DNA of 64,000 nt from Paragordius varius (GCA_964247055.1 OZ176058.1:1178001-1242000), one strand, 5' to 3'. Numbered from the stretch's first letter, positions 45,501 to 47,834 are shown. A program made the numbers and translations. Notes: generated by a model from the sequence alone, not told the origin.

Positions 45501-47800
45501 ATATTTAGATATTTATTTTTAATAATATATTTATAATCTTTTGTCAAATAGCAAATGGACTATGATAAAATTCAAACTTGATTTACTCGTAAAAGCTTTT
45601 GAGAGTAGAAAAGCACAACAAAATAAATTCTCAAACTCTCAGCTGATCGCAGTCAGCAGTGCAGATGAATGCATGCTACAAGATAACATAACAGCTGCTC
45701 TTGCCCGCTTCATAACAGCTGTTAATTATAACCTAAAAAATGGTGCGATACCCAATAACAATGTTGAAAGTCTACAACAAGATATAACCAAGGTTTGAAT
45801 TTGATTTTTAATAATTAAATTTTTTTAGATAATAATATTTTTATTTATAAATAATTTAAAAATAATTTAAATTAAAAACATTTTTCATAGTATGTTTTTT
45901 GAATTTTTTGAGTATAAAGTTTGTATATAAAAAAAGTTGATTTTTGTGGTTTTTATTTTATTTTTCTATAATTTTAAATTATATTTATTTTTTATTAATT
46001 TAACTTGGTTCGTGTCAAAACTAACTATCATTTTATAAATATGTACATATATATATATATATTAAAATTGATATTTTATATTTTTTTCCTTTTTTATAGT
46101 TTCTATCATATGTTTTGATGAATGCTCCTTTGAAACGCGACATGTCGGAATGTGTCACCATTTATTATATGTTGTCTTACATATGGCAATCAGGATATAA
46201 TTGGGTTTTTTATAATTTAATTAATTAAAAAAATATTAAATTTTATTAAAAAGATTAATTTAAAATTAAAATTATCCAAATATAAAATATTAACTTATAA
46301 ATGTTTTTAATTATTTTAAAAATAAGATAAATTAAAACAAATATATAAAATAATTACTTTAAAACAATATCCTTTTACGAAAAAATTTAATTTAAAAAAA
46401 AATATGTTAAATTAAGTAATAATAACCTTATGGCAATCAAGCATATAATTGGGTTTTTAATTATTTTAAAAATTAAATTAATAATTATATTTATATTATT
46501 TAATTTTATAAAAAAAATAATATTATAACATTTTTATAATTTTTATTAACATTTTTATAATTATATTGTTAATATTTAATTATATATAAAATATATTATA
46601 ATATAAATTTGCTGTTTGATTAGTTTTAATTTAATTAGGTTAATAATCAAATTTTAAAACAAGGTAAATGAAACGAAATTATTTTTGTTACAATCTGAAT
46701 ATAATTGATTATATTGAAATAATAAATATATAATATTAAAAAATGTTTTTTTAAATTTATTTATATATATTTTTTACAAAATATTAAACATATGTATAAA
46801 CATTAATAATATATCATTTTTTAAGTTATTTTATTGATAAATATAATAGCTTTAATTTTTTTAGATATTAATTTAAATATATATATATATAATTTAATTT
46901 AATTTAATAATTTTTAATATTTAATTGTTTTTAAACACCTTTTTATTTCCAAAATTAATTTAAATTATATTAGACTGAAACCGAACTTCAACAATTAACC
47001 CATATGGTAGTGAAATCAATCTTAGCCTGTCAAAATATACCAGGTTTGATTTTATTTTAACTCTAAAAAATGTTTTTAAATATATTTTATTCTTAAAAAT
47101 TTATAAATTATATTTATATGGTTTCTGATTTAAAAATTTACATTTTGATAAAATTAATGAAATATATTTATATTGTTTTTTATATGACTAAAAATATGTT
47201 TATAAATATTTTTAAAACATGATATGTATTAAAAAATATATATATTTAAACATTTTCAAATTTTTTATCTTTTAAATAAAATTTACAAAAATATTTTTCA
47301 AAAAAATAATAATATATTTTTTAAATTTTTTATGTTATTAATAATTTATTTTCAAATAAGATGATAATATCATATCTGATTTTCTTAGGTATATTTACAA
47401 TATTTTAATTAATTTATTATAACATATATATTATATAATCTTTGTTTGTTTCAATATTTTAATATGTTTATATATATATTTATTTAAATTTATATTTATA
47501 AATACATTTTTTAATAAAATCAAATATATTTATATATATTATATATTAATATTTATAATAAATTATATTTTAGAAATATAATAGCTTTTTCCTTTTAATA
47601 TAAATTATTTGAAAATTATTTTAAATTTTTTTTAAATAATATATATTAAATTATCAGATGACCCCAAAGCCGAATATTGGTTAAAACATCTGTTTACTCA
47701 ACTCTGTGCGGTGCCTCATTGTCAAACATTGTTTCAAAGTCCAGCTGTTATTGGTTCGCTAACAGCTGATCAGAAAGAATATCTCAATTCTTGGATGTGA
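10726..47800 (+). CDS. IPO4: Importin-4 (karyopherin beta), complete 31-exon gene
   Basis: Nuclear import receptor of the importin-beta/HEAT-repeat superfamily. Animal importin-4 carries cargoes such as histones H3/H4 with ASF1 and ribosomal proteins through the nuclear pore and releases them on RanGTP (family knowledge). Thirty-one exons, listed separately, join in a single frame to 1,375 codons plus TGA. Every junction keeps phase, and all introns begin GT and end AG. Landmarks against importin-4: FEILISNFLIPDSNIIKE at the start, VRQYACVLLRNKI (53-65), PYQHRGAFLALAAI near 400, EPYLPTILKAL (555), an acidic loop (about 780-804), FAVENAYIEEKE (805), a second acidic linker (about 990-1042), FGLGWL (1173) and a short C-terminal tail. 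Human importin-4 is about 1,080 residues, so this one is roughly 290 longer, mostly in loops. Importin-5 is the alternative, but the SVENAF-like motif after the acid stretch and the C-terminus favour importin-4. The start is the first ATG in frame; AATAAA lies at 47829. Confidence 0.93.
11084..11170 (+). CDS. IPO4: IPO4 exon 2 (residues 24-52)
   Basis: Reads STIQLKEALKNPECINQLVQ then LIATCQNPM. Acceptor TTTTATATATCAG, donor after ATG (GTATTT), phase 0. It completes the first HEAT repeat. Its 3' edge (GCCACCTGTCAGAATCCTATG) is echoed three times in intron 2. Confidence 0.88.
11546..12125 (+). repeat. Decayed copies of the IPO4 exon 2 3' edge
   Basis: Three short echoes of the exon 2 end (GCCACCTGTCAGAATCCTATG|GTA) lie at about 11546-11570, 11889-11920 and 12090-12125, in very AT-rich DNA. 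The second and third keep a recognisable CCTGTCAGAAT/AAAATCCTATG core. None has an open frame with an acceptor. Confidence 0.7.
12221..13922 (+). repeat. Tandem array of intron 2 / exon 3 5' edge (7 units)
   Basis: Units of about 250-295 bp share CCCTAGATGGCG(C/T)ATAACTC, then GCAGATCAGCTGATTTTT, a TA-rich stretch, and (T)ATTAGGTAAGACAATATGCT leading into TTGCGGAATAAAAT. AG junctions occur at about 12277, 12569, 12857, 13109, 13375, 13670 and 13922; the last belongs to the true exon 3. The first six stop at GGAATAAAAT or earlier and lack the second half of the exon and its donor. Confidence 0.92.
13923..14008 (+). CDS. IPO4: IPO4 exon 3 (residues 53-81)
   Basis: Reads VRQYACVLLRNKITKRQQWK then SLTADQQN, matching the strongly conserved IRQFAAVLTRRRL of importin-4. 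The exon begins directly with GTAAGA after AG, so its acceptor is also a donor-like sequence. It ends in phase 2 at GTAATA. Six partial upstream copies of its first 38 nt exist; this is the only copy that continues into the conserved sequence and a donor. Confidence 0.93.
14009..14839 (+). other. IPO4 intron 3
   Basis: Almost pure A/T with a heavy excess of T on the transcribed (+) strand. No exon copy, MITE or other feature is recognisable. Confidence 0.6.
14840..14881 (+). CDS. IPO4: IPO4 exon 4 (residues 81-95)
   Basis: A 42-nt exon reading LIQETLQKALYQETE across its junctions, matching LILTALQRETE of human importin-4. Acceptor TGATTTTTAG, donor GTAATT, phase 2 at both ends. Confidence 0.88.
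   Translation, partial: DSRNSSKSPLSRN
14882..16322 (+). repeat. IPO4 intron 4 with a decayed exon 5 copy
   Basis: T-rich, low-complexity DNA. At 15682-15736 it carries AGAAATTATGTAGTAAGTAT, GGTATGTTC and CTAGCTAAGCACA, a near copy of the first 55 nt of exon 5 with its acceptor. After that the copy dissolves into A/T. Unit spacing to the true exon is about 640 bp. Confidence 0.88.
16323..16518 (+). CDS. IPO4: IPO4 exon 5 (residues 95-160)
   Basis: Reads NYVVSMVCSAFAVLAKHRLD, then AGPWPQFFPTMAAAMAERAF and on to FKELL, covering HEAT repeat 3. It contains the most GC-rich spot in the window (GGCGGCCGCCATGGCGGAGC at 16418-16437) and a GTTTCCATGGCAAC palindrome. A decayed copy of its first about 55 nt lies at 15682, and a copy of its last 50 nt at 16670. 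Donor GTTAGT, phase 0. Confidence 0.9.
16670..16990 (+). repeat. Copies of the exon 5 3' edge in intron 5
   Basis: GGTACCATGGCAACTCCACT to GTGCTTGTAATG (16670-16715) repeats the end of exon 5 (TTTCCATGGCAACGCCGACC to CTGCTGGTTAG). Two smaller echoes keep only the palindrome: GTTGTCATGACAAC at 16839 and GTTGCCATGACAAC at 16967. Confidence 0.75.
17381..17556 (+). CDS. IPO4: IPO4 exon 6 (residues 161-219)
   Basis: Reads RTCFILSELLTHPGLAMHFV ... QLIEYMPSYYVA. Acceptor AATTCTTTAG; donor GTTAGT leaves phase 2. It has three CAGCTG sites. Its 3' half with the donor has been copied about ten times down intron 6. Confidence 0.88.
17600..19140 (+). repeat. Array of exon 6 3' edges in intron 6 (about 10 copies)
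   Basis: Decayed copies of CAATCAGCTGATAG...AATCAGCTGATTGAATACATGCCCTCATACTATGTTGCAAA|GTTAGT lie near 17655, 17785, 17925, 18050, 18205, 18360, 18510, 18675, 18850 and 19070. The best (18195-18285) also carry the GGGCAGTGTCGGCACAATCAGC segment. Most retain the donor GTTAGTTAAGAT, and each ends in AT-rich filler. Confidence 0.88.
19243..19396. mobile_element. MITE family C, short copy
   Basis: Begins TACCATTTACAGTTCAAATT and ends GTAAATGGTA; internally deleted relative to other family C copies. In intron 6. Confidence 0.7.
19819..19924 (+). CDS. IPO4: IPO4 exon 7 (residues 219-254)
   Basis: Reads SLIQLLPSLEENTREVEKWG then DAILILIGKLIPLDE, aligning with the KLIMAMQTLIPIDEAKA segment of human importin-4. 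Acceptor TTTATATCAG, donor GTTTGT, ends phase 0. Confidence 0.9.
19925..20609 (+). repeat. Intron 7 with copies of the exon 8 acceptor edge
   Basis: TTAGGATAAATGG(G/T)TTAG(A/T)... occurs at about 20066, 20340 and 20472, and without the G at about 20180. Each starts with the exon 8 acceptor and its first 7-8 nt (TTTTTAG|GATAAA) and then diverges. Confidence 0.6.
20610..20711 (+). CDS. IPO4: IPO4 exon 8 (residues 255-288)
   Basis: Reads DKSSELMEFFTDAIECDCFP then SLKTLEKYISTFLQ. Acceptor ATTTTTTAG; donor GTTTTT is weak but in phase 0. Decayed copies of its 3' edge lie at 20870-20912 and 21088-21122. Confidence 0.85.
20868..21125 (+). repeat. Copies of the exon 8 3' edge in intron 8
   Basis: GAATGAAAACTTTAGAGAAA plus TATATATCAACTTTTTTACAAGTTTTT (20870-20912) is a near copy of the end of exon 8 including the GTTTTT donor. 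A shorter echo is at 21088-21122. Confidence 0.8.
21292..21628. mobile_element. MITE family C in intron 8
   Basis: The diverged left end carries CATTCACCCTTGA; the right end AATTTGAACTGTAAATGGTA is well preserved. It contains the family's inner TATACCAG...AATTCATTTTTGGGGTGAAT parts. Confidence 0.7.
21690..21773 (+). CDS. IPO4: IPO4 exon 9 (residues 289-316)
   Basis: Reads MIPNPDLPDTIKIKAVYFIR then AIVVNKKK. Acceptor ATATTTTTTTAG, good donor GTAGGT, phase 0 on both sides. It fits the NAIRVRILCCLTFLVKVK helix pair of human importin-4. Confidence 0.9.
22111..22410. mobile_element. MITE family A in intron 9, well preserved
   Basis: Long inverted repeats: TAGTAAAAATTGAAATTATA then CGGACAAAACGTAAAAATAT at the left, and the reverse complement ending TTTTTACTG at the right. 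It serves here as the reference for family A, which has about 280-300 bp, nearly full-length dyad symmetry and TA at the ends. Confidence 0.9.
22418..22455. repeat. (CA)n/(TA)n microsatellite
   Basis: ACACACACACACACACACAC runs into a (TA)n tract just outside the family A element. Confidence 0.9.
22611..22836. mobile_element. MITE family B in intron 9
   Basis: Starts TA-CAGTCATGTATCCTTTATT and ends AAAGGATAAATGACTG-TA. The inverted repeats carry TATAAATATTTGGTAAAGAA and AACAAGAGCTCTATGGT. About 226 bp; it fits a Tc1/mariner-type MITE with TA target duplication. Confidence 0.9.
23001..23022. repeat. (CT)n microsatellite
   Basis: TCTCTCTCTCTCTCTCTCTC just before a decayed copy of the exon 10 5' edge. 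It may derive from the TCTCTCTAATAG acceptor tract of exon 10. Confidence 0.85.
23023..23075 (+). repeat. Copy of the exon 10 5' edge in intron 9
   Basis: GCGGATTTTATATAAACCGC then ACAACAATAAACTCATTGAA repeats the first about 38 nt of exon 10 (ATTTTCCATAAACCGCACAA...). The reading frame is not maintained. Confidence 0.85.
23287..23595. mobile_element. MITE family C in intron 9
   Basis: TACCATTTACAATTTAAAAC at the left; at the right a doubled end with GAACTTTAAATGATCTATAT and then GAACTGTAAATATAGTATAT. Confidence 0.75.
23623..23775 (+). CDS. IPO4: IPO4 exon 10 (residues 317-367)
   Basis: Reads IFHKPHNNKLIEAVINMIIP, then an acidic stretch NEDDLDDSEFYEEE and YQCSLLGSVID, matching the LLPPLLHTLFPI...acidic loop...VDMLA part of importin-4. 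Donor GTAGGA, phase 0. Its 5' half is copied upstream at 23023 and its 3' half four or five times downstream. Confidence 0.9.
23839..24800 (+). repeat. Intron 10 array: exon 10 3' edge plus stem-loop, about 209 bp period
   Basis: Five units. Each has a dyad (AGAGAAAAAATATTTTTTTG ... TTCGCACTAAAAATGATTTTCTCT) at about 23839, 24048, 24266, 24475 and 24684. A decayed exon 10 edge (GAATTCTATGAGGAAGAAAG ... GGCAGTGTTATAGATGTAGG) follows in the earlier units, at about 23934, 24144, 24358 and weakly 24567. Spacing is close to 209 bp. Confidence 0.92.
24815..24868 (+). CDS. IPO4: IPO4 exon 11 (residues 368-385)
   Basis: Reads LLEEIGLNISPSKFVPTL, aligned to MLALHLPPEKLCPQL of human importin-4. Acceptor TTATTTTTTTAG, donor GTAAAT, phase 0. 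Confidence 0.9.
25034..25143 (+). CDS. IPO4: IPO4 exon 12 (residues 386-422)
   Basis: Reads LKHCERMMSSGDPYQHRGAF then LALAAIVEGCPTYIKQ, matching EEALRSESPYQRKAGLLVLAVLSDG. The acceptor ATTATCTTAAG has a poor pyrimidine tract, but it gives exactly the human spacing between FVPTL and DPYQ. The frame stays open upstream for about 100 nt, so a longer exon cannot be excluded. Donor GTAAAT, phase 2. Confidence 0.85.
25144..25630 (+). other. IPO4 intron 12
   Basis: AT-rich with isolated ATCAGCTGTTT words (25386, 25465). No clear exon copy or MITE. Confidence 0.5.
25631..25802 (+). CDS. IPO4: IPO4 exon 13 (residues 422-479)
   Basis: Reads YLNPLLTCVMNGINLNGQNL, an inserted loop, then ILVVNKAAFHALSHFAESLQ, matching LLPPLLQIVCKGLEDPSQVVRNAALFALGQFSENLQ with an extra loop of about 20 residues. 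Acceptor AAAATTATAG, donor GTGATT, phase 0. Confidence 0.92.
25803..26695 (+). other. IPO4 intron 13
   Basis: Nearly pure A/T, with no recognisable exon copy or transposon. Confidence 0.55.
26696..26909 (+). CDS. IPO4: IPO4 exon 14 (residues 480-551)
   Basis: Reads PEIMNFHAQILPVLYERVGT ... LIKAFTAFETFIENM, matching the SREVMPLLLAYL...AKACYALENFVENLG segment. The middle is an extra polar loop rich in Asp, Asn and Ser. Donor GTTTGA, phase 1. A degraded copy of its second half lies at 27113. Confidence 0.92.
27113..27355 (+). repeat. Degraded copy of the exon 14 second half in intron 14
   Basis: 27113-27242 reads AAACTCAGCTGTTCTTCATA...GCCAATGCTGCTATGGAAAA...AAAGCTTTTACAGCTTTCACCGCTTTTGAAA, a broken copy of exon 14 nt about 95-210. 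A second, poorer echo with ATCAGCTGTTATTCAGC is at 27308-27355. Confidence 0.85.
27516..27647 (+). CDS. IPO4: IPO4 exon 15 (residues 551-595)
   Basis: Reads DKEILEPYLPTILKALTDIL then KNDSSPQMSNNKLKEFAISA and LAAT, close to VQPYLPELMECMLQLLRNPSSPRAKELAVSALGAIA. Donor GTGAAG, phase 1. Its last about 35 nt plus donor recur about nine times in intron 15. Confidence 0.95.
27859..29815 (+). repeat. Intron 15 array: exon 15 3' edge with donor (about 9 copies)
   Basis: Copies of AACTTAAAGAATTCGCCATC then TCGGCTCTCGCTGCTACAG|GTGATT lie at about 27859, 28031, 28365, 28565, 28858, 29056, 29358, 29587 and a remnant at 29777. Spacing is about 170-330 bp. Most keep the GTGATT donor, which is slightly better than the GTGAAG of the true exon. 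Confidence 0.93.
30040..30257. mobile_element. MITE family C in intron 15
   Basis: TACCAATCACAATTCAAATT to GAATTGTAAATGTTATA, with the family's ACAAATAATTTATTTTTAAG inner part. Somewhat decayed. Confidence 0.7.
30258..31135 (+). other. IPO4 intron 15, 3' part
   Basis: Low-complexity A/T. Around 30600-31100 a loose tandem pattern of about 110-130 bp repeats AATAATCAATTTTTTTAATA, TTTTTCATAATTTAAATAAATTTAATTTT and TTTTTAGGTTAGTTGCATAT. No exon similarity. Confidence 0.5.
31136..31315 (+). CDS. IPO4: IPO4 exon 16 (residues 595-655)
   Basis: Reads SAAEESIQPYFNELITLLER then YLTVAQNTPSNYSASE ... LRIQCI. It matches AAQASLLPYFPAIMEHLREFL with a Ser-rich insertion before the conserved QIQSLETLG. Acceptor TTTTATAG, strong donor GTAAGT, phase 1. 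Confidence 0.93.
31955..33160 (+). repeat. Intron 16 array: exon 17 5' edge with acceptor (about 5 copies)
   Basis: CCAGACGCCCTAAATATGTTTGCC-like copies at about 31960, 32169, 32395, 32571 and 33112 precede the true exon 17 at 33303. The last two also keep CGTTGTCTTA followed by TTCGAAAACTT instead of the exon's AACGGGCC. Between them lie (TA)n tracts. Confidence 0.9.
33303..33441 (+). CDS. IPO4: IPO4 exon 17 (residues 655-701)
   Basis: Reads DALNMFARCLKRASPALDSF then VTKCLEYVAHILNSDLAKDN and PDLKSVS. Acceptor ATTTTTTCCAG, strong donor GTAAGT, phase 2. Its first about 30 nt are repeated upstream in intron 16 and its last about 30 nt downstream in intron 17. Confidence 0.92.
33622..34105 (+). 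repeat. Copies of the exon 17 3' edge in intron 17
   Basis: ATTCTGATTTGAAGAGCGTT|TCGTAAGTCATTT (33622-33654) repeats the end of exon 17 with its GTAAGT donor. A poorer copy at 34072-34105 reads GATAATCCTGTCTTAAAGAT. Confidence 0.8.
34427..34617. mobile_element. MITE family F, first copy, in intron 17
   Basis: GTATGCATTTTAATGGTAGC ... TACACACTATAGATGGGGGCAATTTGC ... CATACACTACTGTTG. Shares its ends and core with the next copy but is less symmetric. Confidence 0.65.
34707..34921. mobile_element. MITE family F, second copy, in intron 17
   Basis: TA-CAGTATGCATTTTGATGGTT at the left and AACCATCAAACTG-TA at the right, with inner inverted GGGGGCAATTTGC/GTAGTGTATG motifs. CAGT end and TA flanks as in Tc1/mariner MITEs. 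Confidence 0.8.
35138..35338. mobile_element. MITE family D inside a perfect palindrome, intron 17
   Basis: CAGTATTAGTAATTATACAT ... ATGTATAATTACTCATACTG with TA flanks. The host sequence on both sides (CATTAAGTTTTCTTATTT / AAATAAGAAAACTTAATG) forms a palindrome whose centre is the TA target. Confidence 0.85.
35644..35755 (+). CDS. IPO4: IPO4 exon 18 (residues 701-738)
   Basis: Reads YGLIGGLSAIAKEKVALYLP then QLIPHFTASLSSNTELM, matching YSLFAALSGLMGEGLAPHLEQITTLMLLSL. Acceptor TATTTTACTACAG; donor GTTTAA is weak. Phase 0. Confidence 0.92.
35756..36545 (+). other. IPO4 intron 18
   Basis: A/T-only low complexity. No exon copy, MITE or conserved block recognised. Confidence 0.55.
36546..36742 (+). 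CDS. IPO4: IPO4 exon 19 with acidic loop (residues 739-804)
   Basis: Reads STTKDGQDNEKSALLRIFDS ... then an uninterrupted acidic run of Asp/Glu/Asn (about 780-804). Importin-beta family members use an acidic loop here to help displace cargo on RanGTP binding. Human importin-4 has the same order, FDDESDGEEEEE then SVENAF. Donor GTAAAA, phase 2. It contains a CAAAATGGCGG motif and two CAGCTG sites. Confidence 0.93.
36743..37212 (+). other. IPO4 intron 19
   Basis: A/T-rich, with nothing recognisable beyond the splice sites. Confidence 0.55.
37213..37290 (+). CDS. IPO4: IPO4 exon 20, diagnostic motif (residues 804-830)
   Basis: Reads FAVENAYIEEKENALLHLGE then LASNLG. The (F/Y)(A/S)VENAF..EKE sequence after the acid loop is the best single marker for importin-4. 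Acceptor TCCTTTTTTAG, donor GTAAAT, phase 2. Its 3' edge is copied twice in intron 20. Confidence 0.95.
37315..37930 (+). repeat. Intron 20 array: exon 20 3' edge plus X-box-like palindromes
   Basis: Units of about 120-145 bp carry GGTTG(C/T)CATG(G/A)CAACGCG, ATAATCAGCTGATGCTCGAA and CAAAATCACAGCTCATTAAG. Two units also include the exon 20 edge (GGGTTAATTAGCTTCCAATT TAGGGTAAAT at 37537 and 37795). Palindromes start at 37320, 37440, 37586, 37713, 37844 and 37915. Confidence 0.9.
37320..37928. promoter_or_regulatory. Cluster of X-box-like sites (RFX consensus)
   Basis: GTTGCCATGGCAAC at 37320-37333 and 37586-37599 fits the RFX X-box consensus GTNRCC(0-3N)RGYAAC exactly, and GTTGCTATGGCAAC (37915) differs by one base. 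Three more are GTTGTCATGACAAC. Binding is inference; the array may simply ride on tandem duplication. Confidence 0.4.
38103..38386. mobile_element. MITE family C in intron 20
   Basis: TACCATTTACAATTCAAATC to TGAATTGTAAATGGTA with TA flanks. A second right half of the same family follows at about 38525-38624 (TAATTTATTTTTAGTGAGTC ... AAACGGTGTA), giving a tandem tail. Confidence 0.85.
38448..38745 (+). repeat. Duplicate of the exon 21 acceptor region
   Basis: TTTACATTCATTAAACAGCT then GTTTGCCCTGATTTTTTTCTTTTC (38454-38500) repeats TTTACATTCATTAAACAGCT GTTTTCCACATGTTTTTCTTTTTTC (38691-38735), the pyrimidine tract before exon 21. Only the second copy ends in TGCTAG and an exon. Confidence 0.8.
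38746..39017 (+). CDS. IPO4: IPO4 exon 21 (residues 830-921)
   Basis: Reads ILFIPYLEQLYTQILPMMSH then TYIDVQIEAIKCLANMCECL, matching AFLPYMESVFEEVFKLLECPHLNVRKAAHEALGQF. A long Ser/Thr-rich tail follows (about residues 875-921) that is absent from the human protein. Acceptor TTCTTGTGCTAG, strong donor GTGAGT, phase 1. The frame runs on past the donor, but homology requires splicing. Confidence 0.9.
39457..39699. mobile_element. MITE family C in intron 21
   Basis: TACCATTTACAATTCAAATT ... TTTAAACTGTAAATGGTA, one of the cleaner copies. The middle carries TATCTTTATGGCGCATAA. Confidence 0.85.
39772..41982 (+). repeat. Intron 21 array: exon 22 5' edge plus intron (5 units before the true exon)
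   Basis: Units of about 410-490 bp hold TTTGCACA(A/T)TAG|CATTTAACC TGATGGC(T/C)CA(C/T)GAATGCC, ATGATTGA(A/G)ATCATACGG, then TCAAACAAAATTTTTTGGAA and an AT-rich filler. Acceptors fall near 39783, 40192, 40674, 41172 and 41580. A fainter one at 39363 reads CTAATCTGATGACTCATGAA. All break from exon to intron-like sequence at TCA(A/G)AC. Confidence 0.95.
41983..42182 (+). CDS. IPO4: IPO4 exon 22 (residues 921-987)
   Basis: Reads AFNLMAHECLTRMIEIIRSD then LNTDVVCATFEAINQILKTG and on to TLVKRGIRKK. It matches VPSYMQAVNRERERQVVMAVLEALTGVLRSCG...VLQRK. Five upstream copies break off at TCAGAC/TCAAAC; only this one continues into the full exon and donor (GTTTAA, phase 0). Confidence 0.93.
42284..42700 (+). 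repeat. Intron 22 array: exon 22 3' edge (2-3 copies)
   Basis: AAAACGGGTGTGTTATAACA GCTGATCACGGCGGATCAGC ... GAATTCGGAAAAAGGTTTGG (42284-42377) is a close copy of the last about 90 nt of exon 22 with its donor. 42468-42555 is a decayed copy, and a remnant with CAGCTGAGCACGGC is at 42677. Confidence 0.93.
42918..43011 (+). CDS. IPO4: IPO4 exon 23, second acidic linker (residues 988-1019)
   Basis: Reads LKCQLSDDDTDDVEHQNGEM then ETAVNPVISRK, matching the LQRKTACQDTDEEEEEE region. The acceptor CAAAAACAAACAG is A-rich with no pyrimidine tract, so this start is the least secure in the gene. Donor GTTTTT, phase 1. Confidence 0.8.
43262..43461 (+). CDS. IPO4: IPO4 exon 24 (residues 1019-1085)
   Basis: Reads KRLNADGQNGGADDDEDGTE then ADELLVQTSWECVCALVSCF and TPARFGERKTADG ... 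LLQKKL. It matches the end of the acid linker and HAGEAIPALAAAAGGDSFAPFFAGFLPLL. Acceptor TATGTTATATAG, donor GTAAAA, phase 0. Confidence 0.92.
43462..43786 (+). other. IPO4 intron 24
   Basis: AT-rich; nothing recognised. Confidence 0.5.
43787..43854 (+). CDS. IPO4: IPO4 exon 25 (residues 1086-1108)
   Basis: Reads MVVPGTGDHTSGDSTTIDES then GER. This is a short linker exon aligned to KTKQGCTVAEKSF. Acceptor CATAAACGCAG, donor GTATTT, phase 2. Sequence support is phase and position more than conservation. Confidence 0.8.
43935..44157. mobile_element. MITE family B in intron 25
   Basis: TA-CAGTCATGTTTCCTTTATTT to AAGGATACATCACTG, with TTGGTAAAGAATGGAAAAAA and its inverted partner. About 223 bp. 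Confidence 0.88.
44397..44541 (+). CDS. IPO4: IPO4 exon 26 (residues 1108-1156)
   Basis: Reads LVLVGVLAELISIMTPDQLW then PDRPSTIDMCFAMLYHVINP and AVLDGNSK, matching FAVGTLAETIQGLG...FVSRLLPVLLST. Acceptor ACTTTATAG, donor GTTTGG, phase 0. A decayed copy of its 3' half sits at 44822. Confidence 0.92.
44822..44888 (+). repeat. Copy of the exon 26 3' half in intron 26
   Basis: AAAGACATGTATTTTGCCAT then GTTTTATCGTGTAATTAACC CAGCTGTTTTGGAT copies the ACATGTGTTTTGCCATG ... CCAGCTGTTTTAGAT part of exon 26. The frame is closed by TAA soon after. Confidence 0.9.
45065..45165 (+). CDS. IPO4: IPO4 exon 27 (residues 1157-1190)
   Basis: Reads EENDTTELEILSNALFGLGW then LVLNNAQQLILDQ, matching EADPEVRSNAIFGMGVLAEHGG. 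Acceptor TATATTTTCCAG, donor GTATGA, phase 2. Confidence 0.93.
45303..45490. mobile_element. MITE family C remnant in intron 27
   Basis: TACCATGATTCAAATAAATT to GTAAAAGTGACGGTA, keeping AATTATGTGTC and TTTATTTTTTTATTTTTTCAG core parts; shortened. Confidence 0.55.
45552..45792 (+). CDS. IPO4: IPO4 exon 28 (residues 1190-1270)
   Basis: Reads KWTMIKFKLDLLVKAFESRK ... ITAALARFITAVNYNLKNGA ... QQDITK. It matches HFPKLLGLLFPLLARERHDRVRDNICGALARLLM. Acceptor TTTGTCAAATAG, donor GTTTGA, phase 0. Confidence 0.92.
46100..46204 (+). CDS. IPO4: IPO4 exon 29 (residues 1271-1305)
   Basis: Reads FLSYVLMNAPLKRDMSECVT then IYYMLSYIWQSGYNW, matching LLHALPLKEDLEEWVTIGRLFSFLYQSSP. Acceptor TTTTTTATAG. The donor I chose (GTTTTT after AATTGG) is weak; it keeps phase 0, and the same junction sequence recurs in a decayed copy at 46432. 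An error of a few residues at this end is possible. Confidence 0.78.
46205..46973 (+). repeat. IPO4 intron 29 with a copy of the exon 29 end
   Basis: TTATGGCAATCAAGCATATA then ATTGGGTTTTTAATTATTTT (46430-46465) repeats the end of exon 29 (ATATGGCAATCAGGATATAATTGG|GTTTTT). The rest is low-complexity A/T. Confidence 0.75.
46974..47043 (+). CDS. IPO4: IPO4 exon 30 (residues 1306-1329)
   Basis: Reads TETELQQLTHMVVKSILACQ then NIP, matching VIDVAPELLRICSLILADNKIPPD. Acceptor AAATTATATTAG, donor GTTTGA, phase 1. Confidence 0.88.
47044..47657 (+). other. IPO4 intron 30
   Basis: A/T-only low complexity; nothing recognised. Confidence 0.5.
47658..47800 (+). CDS. IPO4: IPO4 exon 31, C-terminus and stop (residues 1329-1375)
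   Basis: Reads DDPKAEYWLKHLFTQLCAVP then HCQTLFQSPAVIGSLTADQK and EYLNSWM, ending at TGA (47798-47800). Human importin-4 ends FLAKQHTDSFQAALGSLPVDKAQELQAVLGLS, so length and pattern agree. Acceptor AAATTATCAG. Confidence 0.93.
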
Positions 47801-47828
47801 AATAATAATTTCACATTTTTTTAAAAAA

Positions 47829-47834
47829 AATAAA
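47829..47834 (+). terminator. Candidate poly(A) signal of IPO4
   Basis: AATAAA 29 nt after the stop codon. In DNA this AT-rich the hexamer also occurs by chance, so position is the main support. Confidence 0.5.

Noticed and set aside
10726-47800. Importin-5 / RanBP5 identity
   Set aside because: The FAVENAYIEEKE motif after the acid loop, the second acidic linker and the C-terminal tail fit importin-4 better.
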